Source: Butyricicoccus_A sp945486175 (lineage in GTDB: Bacteria > Bacillota > Clostridia > Oscillospirales > Butyricicoccaceae). Taken from it: a stretch of 64,000 nucleotides of DNA. Positions 51,965 through 59,699 of this stretch are shown here, one piece after another; positions within the stretch are counted from its first letter, which is position 1; every line of letters starts with the position of its first letter. The DNA is taken from the NCBI GenBank assembly GCA_945829445.1, contig CALZUY010000004.1:1-64000 (forward strand). Direction: 5' to 3'. Both the position numbers and the translations under genes were made by a program. Below the pieces are notes generated by a model that worked only from the letters and a program-made list of their open reading frames with translations, did not search any database and was not told where the DNA came from.

Positions 51965-53275
51965 TCAGCCGTAGACCTTGCCGATACATTCACGGCACAG
52001 ATCTGTCCATTTGCGGAACCGACCCGGATCGCCCTGAATGGTATGGGTGTCTTTCAGAATAATTTCAAACGGCGTGCCCTTGCCGTCCGTCATCAGTTTG
52101 CTGGTGTACTTGCGCATGAAGTCCTCATCCCAGCCGCTGGTCACATAGGACGGATTGGGCTTGCAGGAGAAGATATAATTCATTCCCATCTGATCGCGCA
52201 TGGATCTCACATCTGCCCACGGGGAAACAGAGATGCGGCGCAGGTTGCTGATCTTGGTAACGTCCTGCAGCTTGTTCTCCAGATTATCGCAGCAGCCATA
52301 GGACGACAGGCCGAACTTCTCCAGCAGTCTCTTCTCATAATCAATTGCGTATTCCTTCGTCATCTCCGGGGATACCGAGATGAACTCCTGTGATTCTGCC
52401 GACGCCCACAGATTCTTGAAGGTCAGCTTTTCACCCGGCTTTGGCAGCTCCAGATCGTTGGTATAGCCGAAGCCGCCAGTTCCGCTGTACTGACAGGTGT
52501 TGTTCAGGTCGAGCAGCCCCATATCCAGCAGCTGCTGATACAGATTCAGATAGCCTTCTTCCAGAATTCCGCACAGCTTATGCATCTCTTCCGGATAATC
52601 GTACAGATCGTACAGCGCATTCTCATAGCCGCGAACCTTGGTATATGTCTCCATCCAGGAAAAGCCGATGAAGGTGGTGCCGGTCCAGTGGCAGTCCAGA
52701 ATATCGCCCAGCAGTTCCTGATGAATTTCCCATTTGCATTCGGATCCTTCCTTGTCGTAGATGACTTTCGGCGGAATCAGCTTGTATATCTGATCGATGT
52801 CATCCAGATCGTCAATCAGCGGATTGAATTCTGCGGCGGTCGTGTCAAACTGGTATCCGGGTCTCCAGGACGGGTTGACCTCTGAAATCATTGGAATGTG
52901 AACCCACTCGTTCGTAAATGCATTGCGCGCCGACTGGCCTTCCATCGTCCAGCCGGTGTTGCCAATTATTTTGAGGCAGTCCCAGCGCATCTCAGCCGGT
53001 ACATCGTCGTGGATGAGTTCCGCACGGGCAATGCGGGCGCGCAGCGTCCATTCGATCTCACGCAGCATCTCATCTTCACATACCAGCGTCTCCGGCGGAA
53101 CGATTTCGCGCCAGGCACCTTCCGGCGAGCAGTTGATGACCGGCTGATCGGTCTTTAAATCGTTGTGAGCATACCATAGCTTGCGGCGCTCTTCCATAAT
53201 TGGCTGATTGGCCAGTTCAGCCACCTTCTTGGCCAGTTCGCGGATGGCCTGCCGTTCATTGTCCTTGATGGTCAT
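51965..53275 (-). CDS. Uroporphyrinogen decarboxylase family protein (methyltransferase-like)
   Basis: A 436-residue member of the URO-D/MtaA superfamily, larger than true HemE (~340) and without its signature, so not a porphyrin decarboxylase. Related proteins move methyl groups from corrinoid proteins or act on aromatic and other substrates in gut Clostridia. Notable segments: TGTTFIGFSWMETYTKVRGYEN, SSYGCCDNLENKLQDV and NYIFSCKPNPSYV, with a Cys/His pattern that could bind zinc. A consensus promoter with a LacI-type operator precedes it. Substrate unknown. Confidence 0.82.
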   Translation of the reverse strand: MTIKDNERQAIRELAKKVAELANQPIMEERRKLWYAHNDLKTDQPVINCSPEGAWREIVPPETLVCEDEMLREIEWTLRARIARAELIHDDVPAEMRWDCLKIIGNTGWTMEGQSARNAFTNEWVHIPMISEVNPSWRPGYQFDTTAAEFNPLIDDLDDIDQIYKLIPPKVIYDKEGSECKWEIHQELLGDILDCHWTGTTFIGFSWMETYTKVRGYENALYDLYDYPEEMHKLCGILEEGYLNLYQQLLDMGLLDLNNTCQYSGTGGFGYTNDLELPKPGEKLTFKNLWASAESQEFISVSPEMTKEYAIDYEKRLLEKFGLSSYGCCDNLENKLQDVTKISNLRRISVSPWADVRSMRDQMGMNYIFSCKPNPSYVTSGWDEDFMRKYTSKLMTDGKGTPFEIILKDTHTIQGDPGRFRKWTDLCRECIGKVYG

Positions 53276-53383
53276 ACTTCATTCTCCTTTCATACATTGT
53301 TGGTTTCTGTTTGTTTTTCTTTCAGCAACACCGCACAATCAAATCGGCGGCGCTTTGACACAGTTATAATTCCCTTTTACATT

Positions 53384-53433
53384 GCGTAACCGATTACGCT
53401 TGTGATTATAACAAAGCAAAACCCGAATGTCAA
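53384..53433 (-). promoter_or_regulatory. Consensus promoter with LacI-type operator
   Basis: TTGACA (53428-53433) and TATAAT (53405-53410) with 17-bp spacing are both exact. The dyad GCGTAATCGGTTACGC (53384-53399) follows the -10 at once. Its half-sites resemble LacI/GalR-family operators (TAAnCGnTTA core). It controls the URO-D-family gene. Confidence 0.8.
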
Positions 53434-53526
53434 CACTGATATTTGCATTAAACCGGCAATAATATTTAATAAATCGGCATTATTAAAGCTAATATACTCT
53501 GTAAATTTTTCATATTTCCATTCATT

Positions 53527-53542
53527 GCGTAAACGATTATAC
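53527..53542. promoter_or_regulatory. Second LacI-type operator copy
   Basis: GCGTAAACGATTATAC matches the main operator at 12-13 of 16 positions. Its centre is 143 bp upstream of the first, suitable for a repression loop. Confidence 0.55.
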
Positions 53543-53650
53543 ATGATTTGATCATTCTCGTTGTATTTTCAAAGTTGACTGCATTATTGGATGGCTGTGC
53601 TCCCCTAATAAAATTTCTCTCAGCGCACATACTGTTCCTGAGGTGATTTT

Positions 53651-53920
53651 ATGGCAAAGCAAGGCATGAAGCGTCCGGAACGGACGCATACCCAGCCCAG
53701 AAACGAGGTTGCTCCTGTGCCGGAATTGCAGGGAAAGGCCAAAACCGGAAAGAGCAAAGCTAATCCGATTATTTCAGGAACAGTTTCGCCCTCGCAGAAG
53801 GTATTCCACTCACATCCACACACGATGGAAAAGCCAATCTCTGATATTTATTCCGTGATAGACAACGATCTGGCAAGGGATAATCTGGAAAATGATATTC
53901 CGGAGCCAGACCTTCCGTGA
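53651..53920 (+). CDS. Hypothetical small protein, hydrophilic
   Basis: 89 residues; ATG follows GAGGTGATTTT. It begins MAKQGMKRPERTHTQPRNEV and ends DNLENDIPEPDLP. The sequence is rich in Lys, Pro and Asn, with few hydrophobics, and probably disordered. Ser/Pro-rich stretch SGTVSPSQKVFHSHPHTMEKP in the middle. I do not know a function. It stands alone between divergent promoters and a bidirectional terminator. Confidence 0.65.
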   Translation: MAKQGMKRPERTHTQPRNEVAPVPELQGKAKTGKSKANPIISGTVSPSQKVFHSHPHTMEKPISDIYSVIDNDLARDNLENDIPEPDLP

Positions 53921-53966
53921 CGGGATTGTTCTTTAGCATTCTTCTGAAATTCCCCTGACAAAAACC

Positions 53967-53998
53967 AGACCTTGAGATGATTCTTCATCTCAAGGTCT
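53967..53998. terminator. Bidirectional intrinsic terminator
   Basis: Perfect 14-bp stem AGACCTTGAGATGA/TCATCTCAAGGTCT with a 4-nt loop, T-runs on the plus side and a short one on the minus side. It separates the small plus-strand gene from ilvN. Confidence 0.88.
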
Positions 53999-54028
53999 TT
54001 TGTCACAATATCAGAACACATCCCGGCT

Positions 54029-54538
54029 TCAGACTGTATTGTCTGATATACTGACCGCTTCCATGGCAACACTTCCCCCGCGGACAATTTCCAGACGATT
54101 GGGATAATGATTTTCCAGCAGCCGGATCAAATCGTTGTTCTTCTGTTCGGGCTGAACGCATTCAAGCAATGCAGCTTCTGCATCATAATCAATCAGTTTG
54201 GCGTTGAAAATCTCCCGGATATAATTCAGCCTTGTCATGTCCTGTTCCGAGCATGTGTGAATCTTTACAAACATCAATTCTTTCATATGAATTGGCGTAT
54301 CGGTAAGATCGATTACTTTGACCACTTCGACACAGCGGTTGAGCTGCTTTTTGACCTGTTCAAAGGTCTGGTCATCACTTGTCAGACTGATTGTCATCCG
54401 TGAGAGCGTCGCATCTTCCGTAACCCCTACGGTCAGGCTGTCCAGATTATAGGATTTGCTGGAAAACAGGCCGGAAACGCGGGCAAGGACACCAATTTCA
54501 TTTTCAACGAATAAACTCAGCCATCTTTTTTTAACCAT
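54029..54538 (-). CDS. ilvN: Acetolactate synthase regulatory (small) subunit
   Basis: 169 residues with an N-terminal ACT domain (KRWLSLFVENEIGVLARVSGLFSSKSYNLDSLTVG) that binds valine and a C-terminal ALS-small domain (ELMFVKIHTCSEQDMTRLNYIREIFNAK). It gives feedback control to IlvB. Start ATG 54538 has GGGAG 9 bp upstream within ilvB; another in-frame ATG at 54547 is too close to that site. It overlaps ilvB by 8 nt. Confidence 0.94.
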   Translation of the reverse strand: MVKKRWLSLFVENEIGVLARVSGLFSSKSYNLDSLTVGVTEDATLSRMTISLTSDDQTFEQVKKQLNRCVEVVKVIDLTDTPIHMKELMFVKIHTCSEQDMTRLNYIREIFNAKLIDYDAEAALLECVQPEQKNNDLIRLLENHYPNRLEIVRGGSVAMEAVSISDNTV

Positions 54539-56273
54539 TGTCAGCATCTCCCAGAATCATATCAGACAGTGAATTTCCCGGCGGCACAATGGGAAGAACA
54601 TTTTCTTCCCGTTCAATCACAAATTCAATGACAGTTGGAACTTTTTCTGTATTTTTTGCTTCCTGTAAGGCATGCCTGATTTCCTCCGCACGCCGGACGC
54701 GGATTCCCTTTGCACCATAGCTTTCTGCCAGCCGGATAAAGTCCGGTGTATATGCCGGGCAACACTCCGATGGTTTGTTACAGGTTACAGGGCAGCCTTT
54801 CCGATACCGCAGACATGTGCTGGAATACCGTTTATGAAAGAACATTTCCTGCCACTGGCGCACGTTTCCCAGATATCCATTGTTGAATATGCAGATGACA
54901 ACAGGCAATTCATATACAACTGCGGTCGCCAGTTCCTGAATATTCATTTGAATGCCGCCGTCACCGCAAATGGCAATGACATTCTTGTCCGGATTGCCCA
55001 GCTTTGCGCCGAGCGCTGCCGGGAATCCATATCCCATTGTCCCAAGCCCGCCGGAGGTAAGCATTTGTTTTTGATCGGTCAATTCGAGAAATTGAGTGGC
55101 CCATAACTGGTTTTGCCCGACATCCGTGGCAATAATCGCCTGTTCAAATACCTGATTGATCTCCTGGATAATGTTCAGTGGCGTCACTCCGGCTGCACTG
55201 CTTTGCATGGGAATCAGCGGGTGCATCTGTTTCCATGTATCAATTTGCTTTTGCCAGTCCGCAAAGTCATATTCCGCTGTCCGTTCCAGCAGAGCGGCAA
55301 TGGCATTTTTGGCATCTGCGACAATCGGAATGTCGACAGCAATATTTCGCGAGATGGATGCGGGATCAATGTCCACATGGATAATGGTCGCGTCCTTTGC
55401 AAACTCGTTTACCTTTCCTGTGATGCGGTCATTGAATCGCACGCCGATGGAAAACAATACGTCACATTCACTGATCGCCGTGTTGGCCGCATAGCTGCCA
55501 TGGATGCCCAGATTGCCGACATACAAGGGATGGTTGGTCGGAATCGCACCCTTTCCCATGATTGTTGTGATGACGGGTATGCCTGTTTTTTCTGCGAGCC
55601 GGGTCATTTCGCGATTTGCATGGGCGATATTTACACCACCGCCCAGAAGAAACACAGGCCGTTTTGCAGTTTTCAGACATTCCAACGCTTTTTTTAACTG
55701 CCCCACATGTACGCTTGTATTGGGCTTATATCCCCGCACGTCAACCTGTGCGGGATAATCCCCGCTTCCCATTGCCTGCTGAATATCCTTCGGCAAATCA
55801 ACAACGACCACACCCGGTTTGCCCGAACGGGCAATGTAAAATGCTTTTTTGATGATCGTGGCAAGATCCTCACGCCTGCGCACTGTGACTGCATATTTGC
55901 AAATGCTCCGTGTAATGCCAACGATATCTACCTCCTGAAAGGCATCATTGCCGATCAGATGCGTTGGCACCTGTCCGGTAAAACAGACAAGCGGCACACT
56001 GTCATAATTTGCCGTGGCAATTCCTGTGGCAAGATTGGTAGCTCCGGGACCGCTGGTCACCAGACAAACGCCCACTTTTCCCGTGGAGCGCGCGTAACCG
56101 TCCGCCGCGTGAATCAGGCCTTGTTCGTGGCGCGGGAGAACAACCCGGATTTCCTCAACACCATATAATGCGTCAAACAAATCAATTGCCTGCCCGCCGG
56201 GGTAAGCAAACAGCGTGTCAACCTGTTCTTCCAGCAATGCGCGGACAACCAATTCCGCTCCTGTGATCTGCAT
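54531..56273 (-). CDS. ilvB: Acetolactate synthase catalytic (large) subunit
   Basis: A 580-residue thiamine-diphosphate enzyme making acetolactate or acetohydroxybutyrate for branched-chain amino acids. TPP N-terminal domain: FAYPGGQAIDLFDALYG, VVLPRHEQGLIHAADGYAR. C-terminal TPP motif: AICGDGGIQMNIQELATAV...NNGYLGNVRQW. An inserted Cys-rich loop follows (Cys at about residues 487, 494, 498, 504 and 505, within RYSSTCLRYRKGCPVTCN and beyond), before YTPDFIRLAESYGAKG. ATG 56273 follows GGAGG. Confidence 0.95.
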   Translation of the reverse strand: MQITGAELVVRALLEEQVDTLFAYPGGQAIDLFDALYGVEEIRVVLPRHEQGLIHAADGYARSTGKVGVCLVTSGPGATNLATGIATANYDSVPLVCFTGQVPTHLIGNDAFQEVDIVGITRSICKYAVTVRRREDLATIIKKAFYIARSGKPGVVVVDLPKDIQQAMGSGDYPAQVDVRGYKPNTSVHVGQLKKALECLKTAKRPVFLLGGGVNIAHANREMTRLAEKTGIPVITTIMGKGAIPTNHPLYVGNLGIHGSYAANTAISECDVLFSIGVRFNDRITGKVNEFAKDATIIHVDIDPASISRNIAVDIPIVADAKNAIAALLERTAEYDFADWQKQIDTWKQMHPLIPMQSSAAGVTPLNIIQEINQVFEQAIIATDVGQNQLWATQFLELTDQKQMLTSGGLGTMGYGFPAALGAKLGNPDKNVIAICGDGGIQMNIQELATAVVYELPVVICIFNNGYLGNVRQWQEMFFHKRYSSTCLRYRKGCPVTCNKPSECCPAYTPDFIRLAESYGAKGIRVRRAEEIRHALQEAKNTEKVPTVIEFVIEREENVLPIVPPGNSLSDMILGDADNG

Positions 56274-56328
56274 AGAAACAATCCCTCCTCGATGTATGCA
56301 TGTACTTGCTTGCATAAAGAGCTTTTTG

Positions 56329-56358
56329 ATGCGGTACCGCCGGATGACAGTACCGCAC
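56329..56358. other. Hairpin between tetR and ilvB
   Basis: Stem GTGCGGTAC/GTACCGCAT with a 12-nt loop on the minus strand, without a U-run. Could be part of the ilvB leader or a processing site. Confidence 0.3.
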
Positions 56359-56362
56359 CGTT

Positions 56363-56944
56363 TTATTCCTGATAAGGTATTCCGTTGATAAATGTCTGTA
56401 CTGACTGCCGGATATACTCCTCCCTGCTGATTTGGGAAAGATGATCCTCGAATGAGGCACTCAGGAAAGTATATCCAAACGTACTGGAAAAGATCGTCAT
56501 GGCAAGGCATTCAAAGTCCAGATGCGGGAGCTTGCCGCGCTGTTCCATCCCCTTAAAATATTCGATCAGAGAGGAAAGAAATGCCTGAGGAACCTTCATC
56601 ACAAGAGGCGCTGTCTCCTCATAAATCTGCGGTGCCCGAAGGCCGATGGACAGCCGGACAAAATCCGGCGTCATGCGCTTCATGTATTCGGTCATAAACA
56701 TTTCCAGATCCGCAGCCAGATCCCATTTGATATTCTGAAAGACATCCGGTGTGAGATTGCCGCGCCATTTTTCCTGTTCCATGCCGTTCAGTACAATATC
56801 TTTTTTGCTCTTGAACTTGCGAAACAGCGTACATTCATTCACGCCTGCCAACTTTGCAATATCCTTTGTCGTCATGGCGACGTATCCCTTATCTCTCACA
56901 AGGGACATCGTTGCATCTATGATTTTCTGACTGGTTTCATCCAC
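56363..56944 (-). CDS. TetR/AcrR family transcriptional regulator
   Basis: 193 residues. The N-terminal helix-turn-helix is KIIDATMSLVRDKGYVAMTTKDIAKLAGVNECTLFRKFKSKKDI, followed by an all-helical ligand-binding domain. GTG start 56944 with GGAGGGG 7 bp upstream. An exact consensus promoter lies directly in front, overlapped by a 12-bp palindrome. The gene precedes ilvBN by 90 bp on the same strand, but its target is unknown. Confidence 0.88.
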   Translation of the reverse strand: MDETSQKIIDATMSLVRDKGYVAMTTKDIAKLAGVNECTLFRKFKSKKDIVLNGMEQEKWRGNLTPDVFQNIKWDLAADLEMFMTEYMKRMTPDFVRLSIGLRAPQIYEETAPLVMKVPQAFLSSLIEYFKGMEQRGKLPHLDFECLAMTIFSSTFGYTFLSASFEDHLSQISREEYIRQSVQTFINGIPYQE

Positions 56945-56970
56945 ACCAATGCCCCTCCGTCCTGAAATGC

Positions 56971-57013
56971 AAGTGTTCACTTTCATTATATGGATGCTTC
57001 AGCGCATTGTCAA
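56971..57013 (-). promoter_or_regulatory. Promoter and dyad of the TetR gene
   Basis: TTGACA (57008-57013), TATAAT (56985-56990), 17-bp spacing, both exact. The palindrome AAGTGTTCACTT (56971-56982) covers the predicted transcription start, as for an autorepressor. Confidence 0.72.
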
Positions 57014-57050
57014 GGGGGATTGTCTGAGCTGGATCGCATGAACGCAAAAC

Positions 57051-57716
57051 TCAGTAATTCTCCTTGCGAACCTCAAAATAGCTCTGCGCATGTGCACAGA
57101 CTGGGCAGACCTCCGGTGCTTCCGTTCCGACAACCAGATGTCCGCAGACACGGCACTCCCACATGGTCTGGCCACTCTTGGCGAAGACCTGCTGCATCTC
57201 CACATTGCTCAACAGCTTGCGATAGCGTTCCTCATGTGCTTTTTCAATTGCGCCGACACGGCGGAATTTTTCAGCCATTTCGGGGAAGCCCTCTTCGTCC
57301 GCTTCCTTTGCCATGCGGTCATACATATCCGTCCACTCGTAGTTTTCACCTTCTGCAGCGGCAAGCAGGTTTGCAGCTGTACCGCCAATACCGCCCAGCT
57401 CTTCAAACCACATCCGTGCGTGCTCCTGCTCGTTGCGGGCTGTTTTCAGGAACAGCTCCGCCAGCTGCTCATAGCCTTCGCGCTGTGCCACTGTGGCAAA
57501 GAATGTGTACTTGTTGCGCGCCTGGCTTTCACCGGAAAACGCTTCTTCGAGATTCTTTTCCGTTTTGGTTCCCGCATATTTGCTGCGGCTGTCAGCCTTC
57601 TCCTCTTCTACCGGAGCGAAAGCCGATGCCGGCTGCTTGCAGCGCGGGCAGGTAAAATCCTGCGGCAGTGGGCCTTCATGAATATATCCACAAACGGTGC
57701 ATCTCCATTTTTCCAT
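57051..57716 (-). CDS. rbr: Rubrerythrin with rubredoxin domains at both ends
   Basis: 221 residues. N-terminal rubredoxin-like zinc ribbon (CTVCGY...CPRC), a ferritin-like diiron domain with glutamate/histidine ligands (EEAFSGESQARNKYTFFA, ARNEQEHARMWFEELGG, AIEKAHEERYRKLLSN), and a C-terminal rubredoxin (CRVCGHLVVG...CPVC). It reduces hydrogen peroxide in anaerobes. Having iron-binding modules at both ends is less common than the single C-terminal form. GGAGG precedes the ATG. Confidence 0.93.
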   Translation of the reverse strand: MEKWRCTVCGYIHEGPLPQDFTCPRCKQPASAFAPVEEEKADSRSKYAGTKTEKNLEEAFSGESQARNKYTFFATVAQREGYEQLAELFLKTARNEQEHARMWFEELGGIGGTAANLLAAAEGENYEWTDMYDRMAKEADEEGFPEMAEKFRRVGAIEKAHEERYRKLLSNVEMQQVFAKSGQTMWECRVCGHLVVGTEAPEVCPVCAHAQSYFEVRKENY

Positions 57717-57740
57717 TTTTTGTTTCCTCCGTAATCTGTA

Positions 57741-57798
57741 AAATAAAAACAGCGTGAAGCAATCAACTGGATTTACGCAGTTATGCTACACGCTGTTT
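57741..57798 (-). terminator. Leader hairpin/terminator ahead of rubrerythrin
   Basis: Stem AAACAGCGTG (57789-57798 strand-reversed) with CACGCTGTTT (57747-57756), inner pairing AACTG/CAGTT, then a U-rich run on the minus strand. It lies downstream of the promoter at 57804-57832, so it is at the very 5' end of the rubrerythrin transcript as well as after the ABC operon. Confidence 0.75.
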
Positions 57799-57803
57799 AT
57801 AGT

Positions 57804-57832
57804 ATATTACCAAATTTTTCTGATAATGTCAA
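57804..57832 (-). promoter_or_regulatory. Promoter of rubrerythrin
   Basis: TTGACA (57827-57832) and TAATAT (57804-57809), 17-bp spacer. Predicted start is the first base of the adjacent hairpin. Confidence 0.65.
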
Positions 57833-57881
57833 ATCATTTTGTGTAAAAAACACATTCCGGATTTGTATTCAGCATCTGTTA

Positions 57882-59699
57882 TTATGTGGAGAATCCGGCG
57901 TACTGTGTCATATACAGCTCATAATACTTTCCCTTCTGAGCAAGCAGGCTGTTATGATCGCCGCTTTCTACGATCCGGCCCTGATCCATGACGACGATGA
58001 TATCTGCATCGCGGATTGTGGACAACCGATGGGCAATGATGATACTGGTGCGGTTTTGCATGACAAGCTGCATCGCATCTTGAATCATCTTTTCTGTCCG
58101 GGTGTCCACATTGGAGGTCGCTTCATCCAGAATCAGTATTTTTGGATCGGCCACAAAGGCTCGTGCAATTGCAAGAAGCTGGCGCTGTCCCTGGCTGATG
58201 TTCTCGCCTGCACCGGTCAGAACGGTATCATATCCCTGCGGCAGCATTTGAATCATTTCGCTGCACCGGCTCATTTCGACAGCCTTTTGGAGCTGTTCTT
58301 CTGAAGCGGATTCATTTCCATATTTCAGGTTATTCTGAACGGTTTCAGAAAACAGGATCGTATCCTGCAATACAATGGCGACATTTTTACGCAGACTGTT
58401 TCTGGAAATATCTCTGATATTCTGCCGATTGATATAGATATCTCCGCTGTCAGGATCATAAAAGCGCATCAGCAGATTGACGATTGTTGTCTTGCCGCTG
58501 CCGGTCGCACCGACCAAAGCAACCTTTTTGCCGGAAGGTATCTGCAAAGAATAATCGTGAATGACAGGATATCCCTGCTGGTAAGAGAACCTTAAGTTCT
58601 GGAAGGTTACCGTTGCAGCCGAATCGTCGGCAAGCTCCTCCCCTGCCTGATCCTCGCTTTCTTCATCCAGAACCGCAAAGACACGCTCCGCACCCGCAAT
58701 GGCGGTCTGAAGCTGACCGTAAATCTGTGCGATTTCGTTGATCGGACGGCTGAATTGCTTGGCATATACGATAAATGCAGAAATGACGCCGACGGAGATA
58801 AGTCCGTGTATTGCAAAATATCCGCCGAACACAGCAATGATGACAAAGCTGATATTGCCGATACAGTTCATAATCGGTCCCATGACACCGCTGAAAATAT
58901 CCGTGCGGATTCCCGCCTTTGTCAGCGAATCGGAAACCGCGCAAAACTCTTCCGTCGTGATATCCTGATGGTTATAGGCTACAACTGTGCGATAGCCTGA
59001 AATCATTTCTTCTACTGTGCCGTTCAGCGTTCCGAGCAGCTGCTGGCGGCGGCGGGAAAACTTCCGCACCCGTTTCGATAAGATCTTTGTCGCGAACACC
59101 GTCAAAAGCACGCTTATACAGCTCAAAAGAGCCAGCTGCCAGCAATACCACAGCATGATAGCGACTGTGCCCAATATTGTCAGGACACCGGAAAACAGAG
59201 ACGGAAGGGATTGCGAAACAGTCGTTGAAATATTTTCGATATCATTCGTCATGCGGCTCATGACATCGCCATGGGAATGTGTATCGAGATATGGAACAGG
59301 CAAATCAACGATTTTTTCAAACAGTTCTCCGCGCATGCGTTTTACAATCCGCTGGCTCAGCTTTGCGCTGATCAGTCCCTGAATCAACTGGCTGCCGCTG
59401 TAAAGCAAATATGCCGTGAGCATAAACAGTACGGTATTCATGAGCTTTCCCTGTACTGTGCCTGCGATGATATCAATCGCTTTGCTTTGCAGGCTCGGGG
59501 CAAGTACGCCGCAGAGCGTGCCGAAAATGACAATACCCAGCATACAAAAAACCAGCAATTTTTCACGGACAAAATAGGTCACAATCCGCCGCAGTGTCCC
59601 TTTGACATCTTCGGCATGCTCCACTTCTACAAACCGGTTGCGCCGGTTCATTCCCGGAATATTGCGTTCTGCAAGCTTGGAATCATTCACGATGGTCAC
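57882..59699 (-). CDS. ABC exporter, half-transporter B (fused membrane and ATPase domains)
   Basis: 605 residues: about 35 residues of tail, six membrane helices (~40-330) and an ATPase domain. ATPase motifs: Walker A LVGATGSGKTTIVNLL, signature NISQGQRQLLAIARAF, Walker B ILILDEATSNVD, His-switch IAHRLSTIRDADII. GTG start 59699 lies inside the end of the upstream gene (17-nt overlap) with GGAGG; a GTG at 59690 is an alternative. It pairs with the next half-transporter as a heterodimeric multidrug-type exporter. Confidence 0.92.
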   Translation of the reverse strand: MTIVNDSKLAERNIPGMNRRNRFVEVEHAEDVKGTLRRIVTYFVREKLLVFCMLGIVIFGTLCGVLAPSLQSKAIDIIAGTVQGKLMNTVLFMLTAYLLYSGSQLIQGLISAKLSQRIVKRMRGELFEKIVDLPVPYLDTHSHGDVMSRMTNDIENISTTVSQSLPSLFSGVLTILGTVAIMLWYCWQLALLSCISVLLTVFATKILSKRVRKFSRRRQQLLGTLNGTVEEMISGYRTVVAYNHQDITTEEFCAVSDSLTKAGIRTDIFSGVMGPIMNCIGNISFVIIAVFGGYFAIHGLISVGVISAFIVYAKQFSRPINEIAQIYGQLQTAIAGAERVFAVLDEESEDQAGEELADDSAATVTFQNLRFSYQQGYPVIHDYSLQIPSGKKVALVGATGSGKTTIVNLLMRFYDPDSGDIYINRQNIRDISRNSLRKNVAIVLQDTILFSETVQNNLKYGNESASEEQLQKAVEMSRCSEMIQMLPQGYDTVLTGAGENISQGQRQLLAIARAFVADPKILILDEATSNVDTRTEKMIQDAMQLVMQNRTSIIIAHRLSTIRDADIIVVMDQGRIVESGDHNSLLAQKGKYYELYMTQYAGFST

